From: Myxococcales bacterium | Lineage (GTDB): Bacteria > Myxococcota_A > Polyangia > Polyangiales > Polyangiaceae | Assembly: GCA_016212965.1 (NCBI GenBank) | Contig: JACRDA010000122.1 | Span: 1 to 50,201, forward strand | DNA: 50,201 bases | Direction: 5' to 3' | Part shown: one piece after another, positions 25,577 to 33,099 of the stretch | Position numbering within the stretch: the first letter of the stretch is position 1 | How the letters are laid out: each line of letters begins with the position of its first letter | Notes under the pieces: model-generated | What the model was told of the DNA's origin: nothing | The model's database searches: none | What the model saw: only the letters and a program-made list of their open reading frames with translations | Translations under genes and position numbers: made by a program

Positions 25577-27052
25577 TCACGGCTGGAGCTTGAAGACGAA
25601 CGGCACGAGCAGGACCGCCGGTTGGTGGTCCTCCGGGGCCGAGAACACGGCCCCCTGCAGGACGCCGGAAAGACACGGCACGATGGGTGCGAGCGGGCCC
25701 CCACCCCCGCTGACGCCCTGGACCTCGCCGTTCGGCCCCACGCGGACCGTCAGCATCACCGACCCCTCGAGGTCGGGGCTCGCGCCGAAGCCGCCCTCGT
25801 AGCAGCGCCGGAACTGGCCGCGGAGGCGCGCGATGACGCCCGGCGCGTTCTTGACCTTGCCCCCCGCCCGCTGCTGGGCGCCGGCCGCGACGTCGATCGT
25901 GGGCCCGGTCGGCGGGCGAGCGCTCCCGACGGCCACCCCCCCGCTGTCGTCGCCGTGGGCGCCCCGATCCCCCACGGCCGTGAGGTCGTCGAGCCCGCGA
26001 CTGCCGGGCGTGATCTTGGCGCGCCCACCCTCCGCGAGGTGGAGCCCGCCCGTCGCCGGCCCCGCCGCCGCTCCGCTGCGCGCGGCCTCGTCGACCGCGC
26101 CGACCGGCGTCTCGCCGTCCTCGAGCACGACCTCCGTGTGCGGGCCCAGCGCCCCGAACGCCCCGACGGTCCGGACGTCGAGCGCCTCGAGGTCCGCCGC
26201 GAGCTCCGCGACCCGCGACGCGTCGCGCCCGCGAGCCCCCGGAGTCTCCCCAGCCTCCCGCGTGCGGCCGCCGCGCGCGCCGCCCGGCGTACGGGACGGC
26301 GCCACCGACCCCGTCGGCCGGTCCGCGGGCACCGCTCGCGTCGCGCCCGCAGGCGCGGTCGGAGCGCGCGCCTCGTCGGTACGAGCGGGCAGCTCCACCG
26401 GCGGGGCGGGCGGGGCGGGGAGCGACTCGAGCAGCTGCGTCGCCCGGATCTCGTCGTCGGCGACCGGATCGAGCCAGTCCGAGTACACGAGCGCGACCGC
26501 GCCGAAGTGCAAGAGGAAGGAGCCGGCGGCGACGATGGTCGTCGTCCAGTCGACGTCGCTCACGAGGTCCCGGCGCAGCGCCGGAGCGAGCACCGCGGGG
26601 CGCGGCCCGGGCGCCGGCACCACGAGCTGGAACAGCAGCGTCGTGTCGCCGAGCACGAGCCGGCCGCGCGCGCGATCGCCGAGGCGGACACGGTGCACGA
26701 CCCGATCGCCGACGCGCACGCGCTCGGCGTGCTCGCGCAGCGTGTCGAGCTCGACCGCCCGCTCGCGCACCGCGACGCTCCCCGTCATCTCCGGCAGGAG
26801 CGCGAGGAAGAAGTCCCGGCCTCGGCGCTCGACGAGACGGAAGTCCCGGCCGAGCGCGGGGTGGCTCACGGCGAAGGACGCACGGCCACTCGGGCCGATG
26901 GTGACGGGCCTCGGGCCCCGGAACAACCGCTCCTCGACGATCGCTCCCGCTCGCACTTCGCAGAGCCGCACGGCCCGCTCGGACGAACGCGGGTCGACGG
27001 CGCGCATCGCCGCCGTCATGTCGCCGGCCTCGATCGCATGCTGCTCGAGCAT
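25577..27052 (-). CDS. gltG: GltG(PglI)-like trans-envelope protein, copy B
   Basis: This 491-residue paralogue of the next gene has the same order. A beta-rich FHA-like domain lies at about 27-145, then a TM helix around 169-190 in the conserved block SDVDWTTTIVAAGSFLLHF with ALVYSDWLDPVADDE. A Pro/Arg/Ala-rich periplasmic linker follows, and a TonB-like C-terminal domain lies at about 400-491 (FRRCYEGGFGASPDLEGSV, VGPNGEVQGVSGGGGPL, Cys in VPCLSG). Copies A and B are closely alike in the TM block and the C-terminal domain but diverge in the linker. B is Arg/Pro-rich whereas A is Gly/Ser-rich, which suggests different periplasmic partners. The ATG at 27052 has a good ggaggt ribosome-binding site. 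Both keep the paired Cys of the TonB-like domain. Confidence 0.83.
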   Translation of the reverse strand: MLEQHAIEAGDMTAAMRAVDPRSSERAVRLCEVRAGAIVEERLFRGPRPVTIGPSGRASFAVSHPALGRDFRLVERRGRDFFLALLPEMTGSVAVRERAVELDTLREHAERVRVGDRVVHRVRLGDRARGRLVLGDTTLLFQLVVPAPGPRPAVLAPALRRDLVSDVDWTTTIVAAGSFLLHFGAVALVYSDWLDPVADDEIRATQLLESLPAPPAPPVELPARTDEARAPTAPAGATRAVPADRPTGSVAPSRTPGGARGGRTREAGETPGARGRDASRVAELAADLEALDVRTVGAFGALGPHTEVVLEDGETPVGAVDEAARSGAAAGPATGGLHLAEGGRAKITPGSRGLDDLTAVGDRGAHGDDSGGVAVGSARPPTGPTIDVAAGAQQRAGGKVKNAPGVIARLRGQFRRCYEGGFGASPDLEGSVMLTVRVGPNGEVQGVSGGGGPLAPIVPCLSGVLQGAVFSAPEDHQPAVLLVPFVFKLQP

Positions 27053-27193
27053 CTGGACCTCCGCGACCGACGCGGCGCCCTGCGCCGACCCGGCCTCGGC
27101 TCAGACTACCGGGTGCGCGCGACCGGTAAAGGGGTGGGCTCGTCGCTTTCGTGCCCGGCGTGAACGTCGGGCGCCGAGCGCGCAACCGCGGCG

Positions 27194-27445
27194 TCAGAAC
27201 GGGTTGTCGTAGACCGCGCGGTCGATGCGCTTGAGGAACGGCTGGCGCAGCTCGGACAGGGTCAGCTGCGGGCGCAGCCGCGCCACGTCGACCGCGGCCA
27301 CCGGCTTCTGGATGCGACCCGTGATCGTCACGACGTCGATGAGGATGACGCCGCGCGGCTGCTTGTCCTTGCCCTTCGGTTGCGCGGCCGCGACGCTCGG
27401 CACGAGCAGGGCGGTGAACAGGGCGACTAGGAGCGATTTGCGCAC
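27194..27445 (-). CDS. Small secreted protein in the Glt-like cluster
   Basis: This 83-residue protein has a signal peptide (MRKSLLVALFTALLVPSVAAA) and a mature part of about 60 residues containing VILIDVVTITGRIQKPVAAV and ending FLKRIDRAVYDNPF. No family is recognised. The start is GTG at 27445 with an ideal ggaggt ribosome-binding site. It lies between the gltE-like and gltG-like genes on the same strand and is probably part of the same transcription unit, which points to a small periplasmic accessory of the complex. An extended -10-like tgctagcat lies just upstream, without a clear -35. Confidence 0.72.
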   Translation of the reverse strand: MRKSLLVALFTALLVPSVAAAQPKGKDKQPRGVILIDVVTITGRIQKPVAAVDVARLRPQLTLSELRQPFLKRIDRAVYDNPF

Positions 27446-27520
27446 GACGGACCTCCGAGGCTCATGCTAGCACGAGCGACCGCCCCGCCCTGCCCGAGCA
27501 GGAGCGCGGCGCGGGCTCGT

Positions 27521-28897
27521 TCACCCACCCTGGTCCGCGGGCGCTGCGCCGCCGGCTCCCTCGGAGGGGGCGGCCCCCGCGTCGGGCGCGGCCGTGGCGG
27601 GGGGCGGCGGCGGGGCGGCGGCCGCCTGCTCCGCGGCGTCGATCTCGGCCTTGCGCAGCTTCGCGTTCTTCATGAGCTCGGCCGAGTCGTCGCTGCCACC
27701 CTTCTTCTTCAGCGAGTCGTACTTCTCGAGCTCCTTGATGGCGGCGTTCACGACCTGCTTCTGATCCATGCCGGGAATCACCGGCGAGAACAGGTAGAGC
27801 AGCGCCAGGTTGTAGTGCACCTGCGGCAGATCGGGCTCGCGCCCGACGACCCAGTCGAACTCGCTCTTGGCCTCCGCTACCTGCCCCAGCAGGCGGTAGC
27901 AGTCGCCGAGCCCGAGCCGCGCCGCGAGGTTCTCCGGCTCGCGCTTCTTCGCGTCGAGGAAGTCCGGCAGCGCCTTCTTCGCGTCGCCCGACTCGAGCAG
28001 CGAGGTGGCGTAGGACAGCTTCGCGGTGATGAGGTCGGGGCGCAGGTTCTTCGCCTTCTCGAAGTCGGCCATCGCGTCACCGCGGTAGCCGGTCTCCTCG
28101 TAGATGGTGCCGCGCAGGAGCAACGCCTCGGGGTCGTCGGGCGCTCGCGCCGGGTTGCCCGGCAGACCCGTCAAGATGGCGTCGAGCGCGAGCCGGGCGA
28201 GCTTGAAGTGGTGCTGACGGTAGTGGTCGCGCGCGATCGTGAGCATCGCCGGAACGTGCTTCGAGTCGAGCTTCAGCGCCTCCTGGGCGATCTGCTGCGC
28301 GCTGCCCGAGTCGCCCTTCAGGCTCTTGACCTCGGCGAGGGCGCCGGCGATCGCGGCGGCCACCTCCGGCGGCTTCTGCACGCGCCCGCGCCGCTCGGTG
28401 AGGAACGAGTCGGCCTGCTCGAGCTTGTCATGCTTGGCGAGCCACAGCCCGTAGGCGACGATGGCGGGCGCGTAGTCGGCCTGCAGCGACGACGCCTTCT
28501 GGTAGCTGTCGCCCGCCGCGGACTGGCCGAGCCGCTCTTGCACGACGCCGAGCGAGTAGAAGGCTTGCGGCGAAGTCGGCGCGAGCTGGGTCGTCTGCGC
28601 GAAGGCGGCCTGCGCGCCCGCGAGGTCGCCGTTGGCGAACGCGAGCAGGCCCTGGTTGTAGACCCCCACCGCCTCCGGGCTCATGTTCGCCTCGGCCGCG
28701 CTCACCGGCGCGGACGGCAGGGTCACCTGCACCCCCGGCGCGACCCCCGGGATCTGCCCGGGCGGAAGCTGCTGACCACCGACCGGTGCCACCGGCTGGG
28801 GCTTGGGCGCGCCCTCGCAGCCGGCGCTCCCGAGCGCGGCCGCCGCGACGAGCCCGCCGACCGCACACGCCCACCGCAGGCGTCGCCGGGCGCTCAC
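27521..28897 (-). CDS. gltE: GltE(AglT)-like TPR lipoprotein
   Basis: This 458-residue lipoprotein starts VSARRRLRWACAVGGLVAAA and has the lipobox LGSAGC. Residues about 60-420 are consecutive TPR units, for example YNQGLLAFANGDLAGAQAAF, FYSLGVVQERLGQSAAGDSY, ALLLRGTIYEETGYRGDAMA and ARLGLGDCYRLLGQVAEAKS, followed by an Ala/Pro/Gly-rich tail. AglT (GltE) of M. xanthus is a TPR lipoprotein of the gliding complex encoded next to agmU (gltD), the same arrangement as here. The GTG start at 28897 overlaps the stop of the gltD-like gene as GTGA, so translation is coupled. Gene identity rests on architecture and synteny. Confidence 0.78.
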   Translation of the reverse strand: MSARRRLRWACAVGGLVAAAALGSAGCEGAPKPQPVAPVGGQQLPPGQIPGVAPGVQVTLPSAPVSAAEANMSPEAVGVYNQGLLAFANGDLAGAQAAFAQTTQLAPTSPQAFYSLGVVQERLGQSAAGDSYQKASSLQADYAPAIVAYGLWLAKHDKLEQADSFLTERRGRVQKPPEVAAAIAGALAEVKSLKGDSGSAQQIAQEALKLDSKHVPAMLTIARDHYRQHHFKLARLALDAILTGLPGNPARAPDDPEALLLRGTIYEETGYRGDAMADFEKAKNLRPDLITAKLSYATSLLESGDAKKALPDFLDAKKREPENLAARLGLGDCYRLLGQVAEAKSEFDWVVGREPDLPQVHYNLALLYLFSPVIPGMDQKQVVNAAIKELEKYDSLKKKGGSDDSAELMKNAKLRKAEIDAAEQAAAAPPPPPATAAPDAGAAPSEGAGGAAPADQGG

Positions 28898-31800
28898 GGC
28901 GCACCTCCCGCCTGCACGGGCGCGGGCAAGGGATCGGGCAGCACCTTGCCCTCGACCTGCGCCGTCATGCCGCGGCGCATGCGCATGTACATGCCGTCCT
29001 CGTAGGGCACCGACTGGGGCTGGTCGCCCTCCTTCTCGGGCAGCGCCTTCAGGCCGGACAGGTACTGCCGCAGCTTCGCGTCGCCGACGATGTCGGTGAA
29101 GAACGCGAGGCGCCGCACCGCGTGGTCGACCGCATCGACGTGCACCTTGAGCTGCCGCGCCCACACGATGCCCTCGGCGTAGAACACGCTCATGGGCTGA
29201 TCGGCCGCCGCGATGGCCGCGTCGCGCTCGGTCTTCCACGTGGCGCGGCGCTTGGCGCGGAAGTTGTCGCCGAGGGCGCAGGCCTTCTCGTTGCCGTCGT
29301 TCTCGCAGAGCTGGTCCGCTTCCTTGAGCTTCTTCTCTTCCTCGACGGTGTAGAGCTTGAGCCCGGGCTCGCTCGCGTTGTAGAGGCCGGTGCGGCACGA
29401 GTCGTAGAGCGTGCCCTGGCGCACGCGCGCGGCCACCGCCCACTTGTTGAGACCGTGGGCGGTGATGACGTCGCGCTGGAGCTCGTCCTTCAGGTCCTTC
29501 GCCTTGACCTCGACGTCCTCCTTGTACTTCTTCATGACCTCGGTGACGACGCCCTCGTAGTGGTGGAAGCCCGCGTCGTAGTCGAAGGTCTTCTTGATCT
29601 TGTCGTCGAGGTCGCGGAACTTGCACTCGGCCGCCATCTCGGCCTGCGGCGTGCCCTTCTTGTCGAAGTTCTTGAAGGCGTCGATGGTGCGCTTGCACCA
29701 CTCCTTGTGGGTCGGGTCCTCGGCGATGCGACGCATCTTGGCGGAGTTGTAGGCCGCGATGACCGTGTACTGATGGGCCGCCGAGTTGTTGTTGTGCTGG
29801 CGGTAGTAGGCCTCCATCGAGGCCTGCGCCGCGAGGCGCGCGTCCTTGTTCGGGCCCGTGTCGGCGCCGCGCTCGTTCCAGCGCTGAAAATCGCTCTCGA
29901 CCTCGAGCCACGAGATGCGCGCCTTGTCCTCGTCGGGCGGTGCCAGGCTGAAGTAGAGCGCCTTGGCCTCGCGCATCTTGTCGCGGTCGCCGACGTTGCC
30001 GAAGAGGGTGACGGCGTTCTCGGCCGCGTCGCGCCGCGCATCGTCCTTGAAGCGGGTGTTCTTGGCGATGGCCTGGAAGGTCTCGGCCGCGGTGCGGTAC
30101 GAGAAGAACTGGATGTAGCTCTTGCCGAGCTCGTCGTAGGCGGCCTTCAGGTTCGCGACGCGCTCCTCGAGCAGCTTCGGGTTCGGCGGCACCGGCGGCT
30201 TGACGGTGTTGTCGCCCTTCTCGAGCTTCACGAGCTTCTCCTCGCTGCCGTAGGCGTCGATGAAGAGCCGGTACATGCCGATGGCCTTGTCGTACTCGTC
30301 GACCTTCTTCCAGCAGTAGGCGCCGTTCATCGCGGCCTCGGGCGCCTTGTCGTGCGCCGGCGCCTTGGCGAGGGCGTCCTCGTAGAGCTGCGCGGCCTTG
30401 CGGTACTGCTCGTCGCGCTCCTTGCCGGGCGGCATGCCCTCGGCCTTCGTGAAGGCCCGCGCCGCGTCCACGTAGTAGCCGGTCACGATGGTGGGCTGCC
30501 CGTACTCCTGCTCCTTTCGCTTCGTCTCTTCGTCGAAGGCGCAGCTCTGCTTCTCCGCCGCGAGCGCGAGCTCGCGCCCGCGGTCGATGTCGCGCTCCTG
30601 GTTCGCCATGGTGAGCAGGCGCTCCCAGGCCAGGTAGCCGTACTTGGTCTTGCCGCACTGCGTCAGGTAGATCGGCGTCAGGCGCTTCTTGGCCTGCTCG
30701 AACTGGCCGTAGAAGAAGTAGGTCTCGCCCGAGGTGTAGGCGAACTGCTCGTGGTTGCCGTAGGGGTCGGCGTCGGGCGGCACGTTGCCGATGTAGTCGT
30801 CGAAGGCGCCGATCATGCCCTCGATCTCGGGCGGCACGGGCTTGACGATGAACTTCGCGCTCTCGCCGGTGCCCTGCGTCTCGAGCGCCGTCAGCTTGGG
30901 GAAGCCGCCCTTGCCGTCCTCGTTCAGGTAGTAGTTGATGAGCACCCGCTGCTGGGCGACCTTGACGGCCATCATCGCGGCGGGCTGTAGCTTCTCGTTG
31001 CTCTCGTTCGAGTCGCGCACCTCGACGGCGCGGCGCCGCGCCTCCTTGAAGTCGTCCTCGCTCGGCATCCGGTGCATGGCCACCTGGATCACGACCACGT
31101 TGGTGAGCGCGTCGGCGAGCCAGTAGCGGCTGTCGTAGGCGTCGTCCGCGGTCTCGTCCTGCTCGAGGTAGCCGCGCCACGCCTCGCTCGCGCGCCGGTA
31201 CTTGTCGAGCGCCGCCTCGAAGGCGAGCTCGCGCGTGTCCTTGTCGGTCGAGTTGAGCGCCGTCTGGACCAGCCCCGAGCCGGCGTTCGTGTAGTCCGCC
31301 GCGGCCCGGCGCAGACCGCCGCGCACCAGGTGCTCGGCCTCGCGGATCGCCTCCGGATCCTCCTTGTTGGCCTCGGTCCAGTCGGTCTTGCCCACGTAGC
31401 GCGCGAGCGCGCCGCGCGCCTCGAGCGCCTTCTTGGAGTAGACGTCGCGCTGCGGCCCGGGCGGCGTCTGATCGGCGAGCGTCTGGTAGGTCTCCGCGAC
31501 GCGGTTCTGCACCTTGGGCGCGTTGCGGTTCAGCGGCCATTTGCTCAGGATGAGCTCGTCGGTCTCGATGAGGTTCGCGTAGTAGTTGTACTCCTTGAAC
31601 TCGTTGGCCAGCGCCCGGTAGACCTCGGCGGTCCACTTGCGGTCCTGGGGGATGAGCTTCGGGTCCTGCACGCGATCGATCGCCACGTGCATCTTCTTCT
31701 CGATGACCGCCGCGTCGGTCTCGAGGTCGAACAGGTCGTCGCGCCCGATGTACGGCTCGCTGCGGGTCGGCCCCTGAAAATCCTGGAAGGTGAGCGAGCC

Positions 31801-33099
31801 GGCGATGTACGCGTAGGCCTCGTTGCGGAAGTCGGCCCCCGGGTCGCCCGTCTCCTTCTCGCGGAGGTCGGTGTAGTCGAGCAGCTCGACGAACTGCCGC
31901 ACCGCGGTCTCGTAGCGCTGCTGCTTGTAGAAGGTCCAGGCGAGCTTGTACATCGCCACGCCGAACACCGGCGGCTTCTTGAAGCGCATCGAGTGCCGGT
32001 AGGCGCTCTCGGCGCGGTTCAGGTTGTAGGGGCCGCCCCACGGGTCCACTTCCTCGAAGTGGTAGTCGCCGATCTGCCACCAGATCTCGGCGACGTAGCG
32101 CGGCTCCTCGTCGGGCAGCGTCTTCTGCGGGATCGGCGTGCAGTCCTCGGGGAAGGGCTCGAGGTAGCTCATCTCGTCCCCGTTGTCCCCGCCGCGACCG
32201 GCGTCGCCCTGCGGACCGGGACGGGGCGGCTTCGGCGGCCCCGCGGTCTTGGCGCCCTCGGGCCGCGGGTGGCGCTGCCGCCAGCTGTCCCACCACGCGG
32301 GCTCGTGGTCCTGCGGCAGGTGCGCCACCTCGTCCTTCGTCAGGTCCTGGCGACTGGGCCGGTAGTCGAAGTGGTTGTGGCACACGAGCGAGCGCCACAC
32401 CTGCTGCGACTCCTCGAGCCGCCCCATCGCGAAGTAGGCGTGCCCGAGGTAGTAGTAGACGGCGGCGGTCTCGGAGTACTTGGGGAAGTCGAGCAGGATC
32501 TGCTTGTACTGGCGCACGGTGTCGCTGAAGTCGGCGATGGTGCTGGTGTCGCCGGGCTTGATCTTCGCCTTCGAGCGCTCCTCGTAGAGGGCCGCGAGGC
32601 GGAACATCGCGTCCGGCGTCTCCTTCTCGTCGGCGTTCGGGCCGCTGTACTTGGCGACGAAGGTCTCGAGCCGCTTGATCGCGTCGCCGCGCGCCTCGTC
32701 GAGCGCCGCCTGCTCGGTGCCGATCTCGGCGTCGAGCGCCGACAGCACCCGGCGGCGTCGCTCGGAGTAGTGGTGCTTGATGATGCGCGTGATGGTCGCG
32801 CGGTAGTCCTTGGCGTCCGCCTCGTAGCTCGACGCCTCGGCCTTCAGGAGCTCGAGGGCCTCGAGCTGCTCCGGCGTCGGGTCGGGCACGCGCGGGATGT
32901 TGCCCCGCGACGCGGGCGCCGCCGCCGTCCCGCTCGCTGCGGGACCGGCCGGGGCCGCGCTCGGCCCGGGCCCTGCGGCCGCGCCCCCCGCACCCCCGCT
33001 GCCTGCGGGCGGCGGCGCCGGTTGCGAGGCCGCGCCCCGAGCCAGGCAGAGGCAGAGCCCGAGGGCGGCCACCCGCGTCAGCGTCTTCGGCACTCTCAC
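28894..33099 (-). CDS. gltD: GltD(AgmU)-like giant periplasmic TPR protein
   Basis: This 1401-residue secreted protein starts VRVPKTLTRVAALGLCLCL with cleavage near ARGAAS-Q. An Ala/Gly/Pro-rich linker follows, and then more than 1200 residues of TPR-type helices. Recognisable units include MFRLAALYEERSKAKIK, VYYYLGHAYFAMGRLEESQQ, MYKLAWTFYKQQRYETAVRQ and AYCWKKVDEYDKAIGMYRLF. AgmU (GltD) in M. xanthus is a large periplasmic TPR protein of the Glt complex. The homologue here is of similar or greater length and sits in the same order before a GltE-like lipoprotein. It is joined to both neighbours by GTGA overlaps (33096-33099 and 28894-28897), indicating near-stoichiometric synthesis of three TPR proteins. 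The GTG start is fixed by the overlap and the signal peptide. Confidence 0.8.
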   Translation of the reverse strand: MRVPKTLTRVAALGLCLCLARGAASQPAPPPAGSGGAGGAAAGPGPSAAPAGPAASGTAAAPASRGNIPRVPDPTPEQLEALELLKAEASSYEADAKDYRATITRIIKHHYSERRRRVLSALDAEIGTEQAALDEARGDAIKRLETFVAKYSGPNADEKETPDAMFRLAALYEERSKAKIKPGDTSTIADFSDTVRQYKQILLDFPKYSETAAVYYYLGHAYFAMGRLEESQQVWRSLVCHNHFDYRPSRQDLTKDEVAHLPQDHEPAWWDSWRQRHPRPEGAKTAGPPKPPRPGPQGDAGRGGDNGDEMSYLEPFPEDCTPIPQKTLPDEEPRYVAEIWWQIGDYHFEEVDPWGGPYNLNRAESAYRHSMRFKKPPVFGVAMYKLAWTFYKQQRYETAVRQFVELLDYTDLREKETGDPGADFRNEAYAYIAGSLTFQDFQGPTRSEPYIGRDDLFDLETDAAVIEKKMHVAIDRVQDPKLIPQDRKWTAEVYRALANEFKEYNYYANLIETDELILSKWPLNRNAPKVQNRVAETYQTLADQTPPGPQRDVYSKKALEARGALARYVGKTDWTEANKEDPEAIREAEHLVRGGLRRAAADYTNAGSGLVQTALNSTDKDTRELAFEAALDKYRRASEAWRGYLEQDETADDAYDSRYWLADALTNVVVIQVAMHRMPSEDDFKEARRRAVEVRDSNESNEKLQPAAMMAVKVAQQRVLINYYLNEDGKGGFPKLTALETQGTGESAKFIVKPVPPEIEGMIGAFDDYIGNVPPDADPYGNHEQFAYTSGETYFFYGQFEQAKKRLTPIYLTQCGKTKYGYLAWERLLTMANQERDIDRGRELALAAEKQSCAFDEETKRKEQEYGQPTIVTGYYVDAARAFTKAEGMPPGKERDEQYRKAAQLYEDALAKAPAHDKAPEAAMNGAYCWKKVDEYDKAIGMYRLFIDAYGSEEKLVKLEKGDNTVKPPVPPNPKLLEERVANLKAAYDELGKSYIQFFSYRTAAETFQAIAKNTRFKDDARRDAAENAVTLFGNVGDRDKMREAKALYFSLAPPDEDKARISWLEVESDFQRWNERGADTGPNKDARLAAQASMEAYYRQHNNNSAAHQYTVIAAYNSAKMRRIAEDPTHKEWCKRTIDAFKNFDKKGTPQAEMAAECKFRDLDDKIKKTFDYDAGFHHYEGVVTEVMKKYKEDVEVKAKDLKDELQRDVITAHGLNKWAVAARVRQGTLYDSCRTGLYNASEPGLKLYTVEEEKKLKEADQLCENDGNEKACALGDNFRAKRRATWKTERDAAIAAADQPMSVFYAEGIVWARQLKVHVDAVDHAVRRLAFFTDIVGDAKLRQYLSGLKALPEKEGDQPQSVPYEDGMYMRMRRGMTAQVEGKVLPDPLPAPVQAGGAP

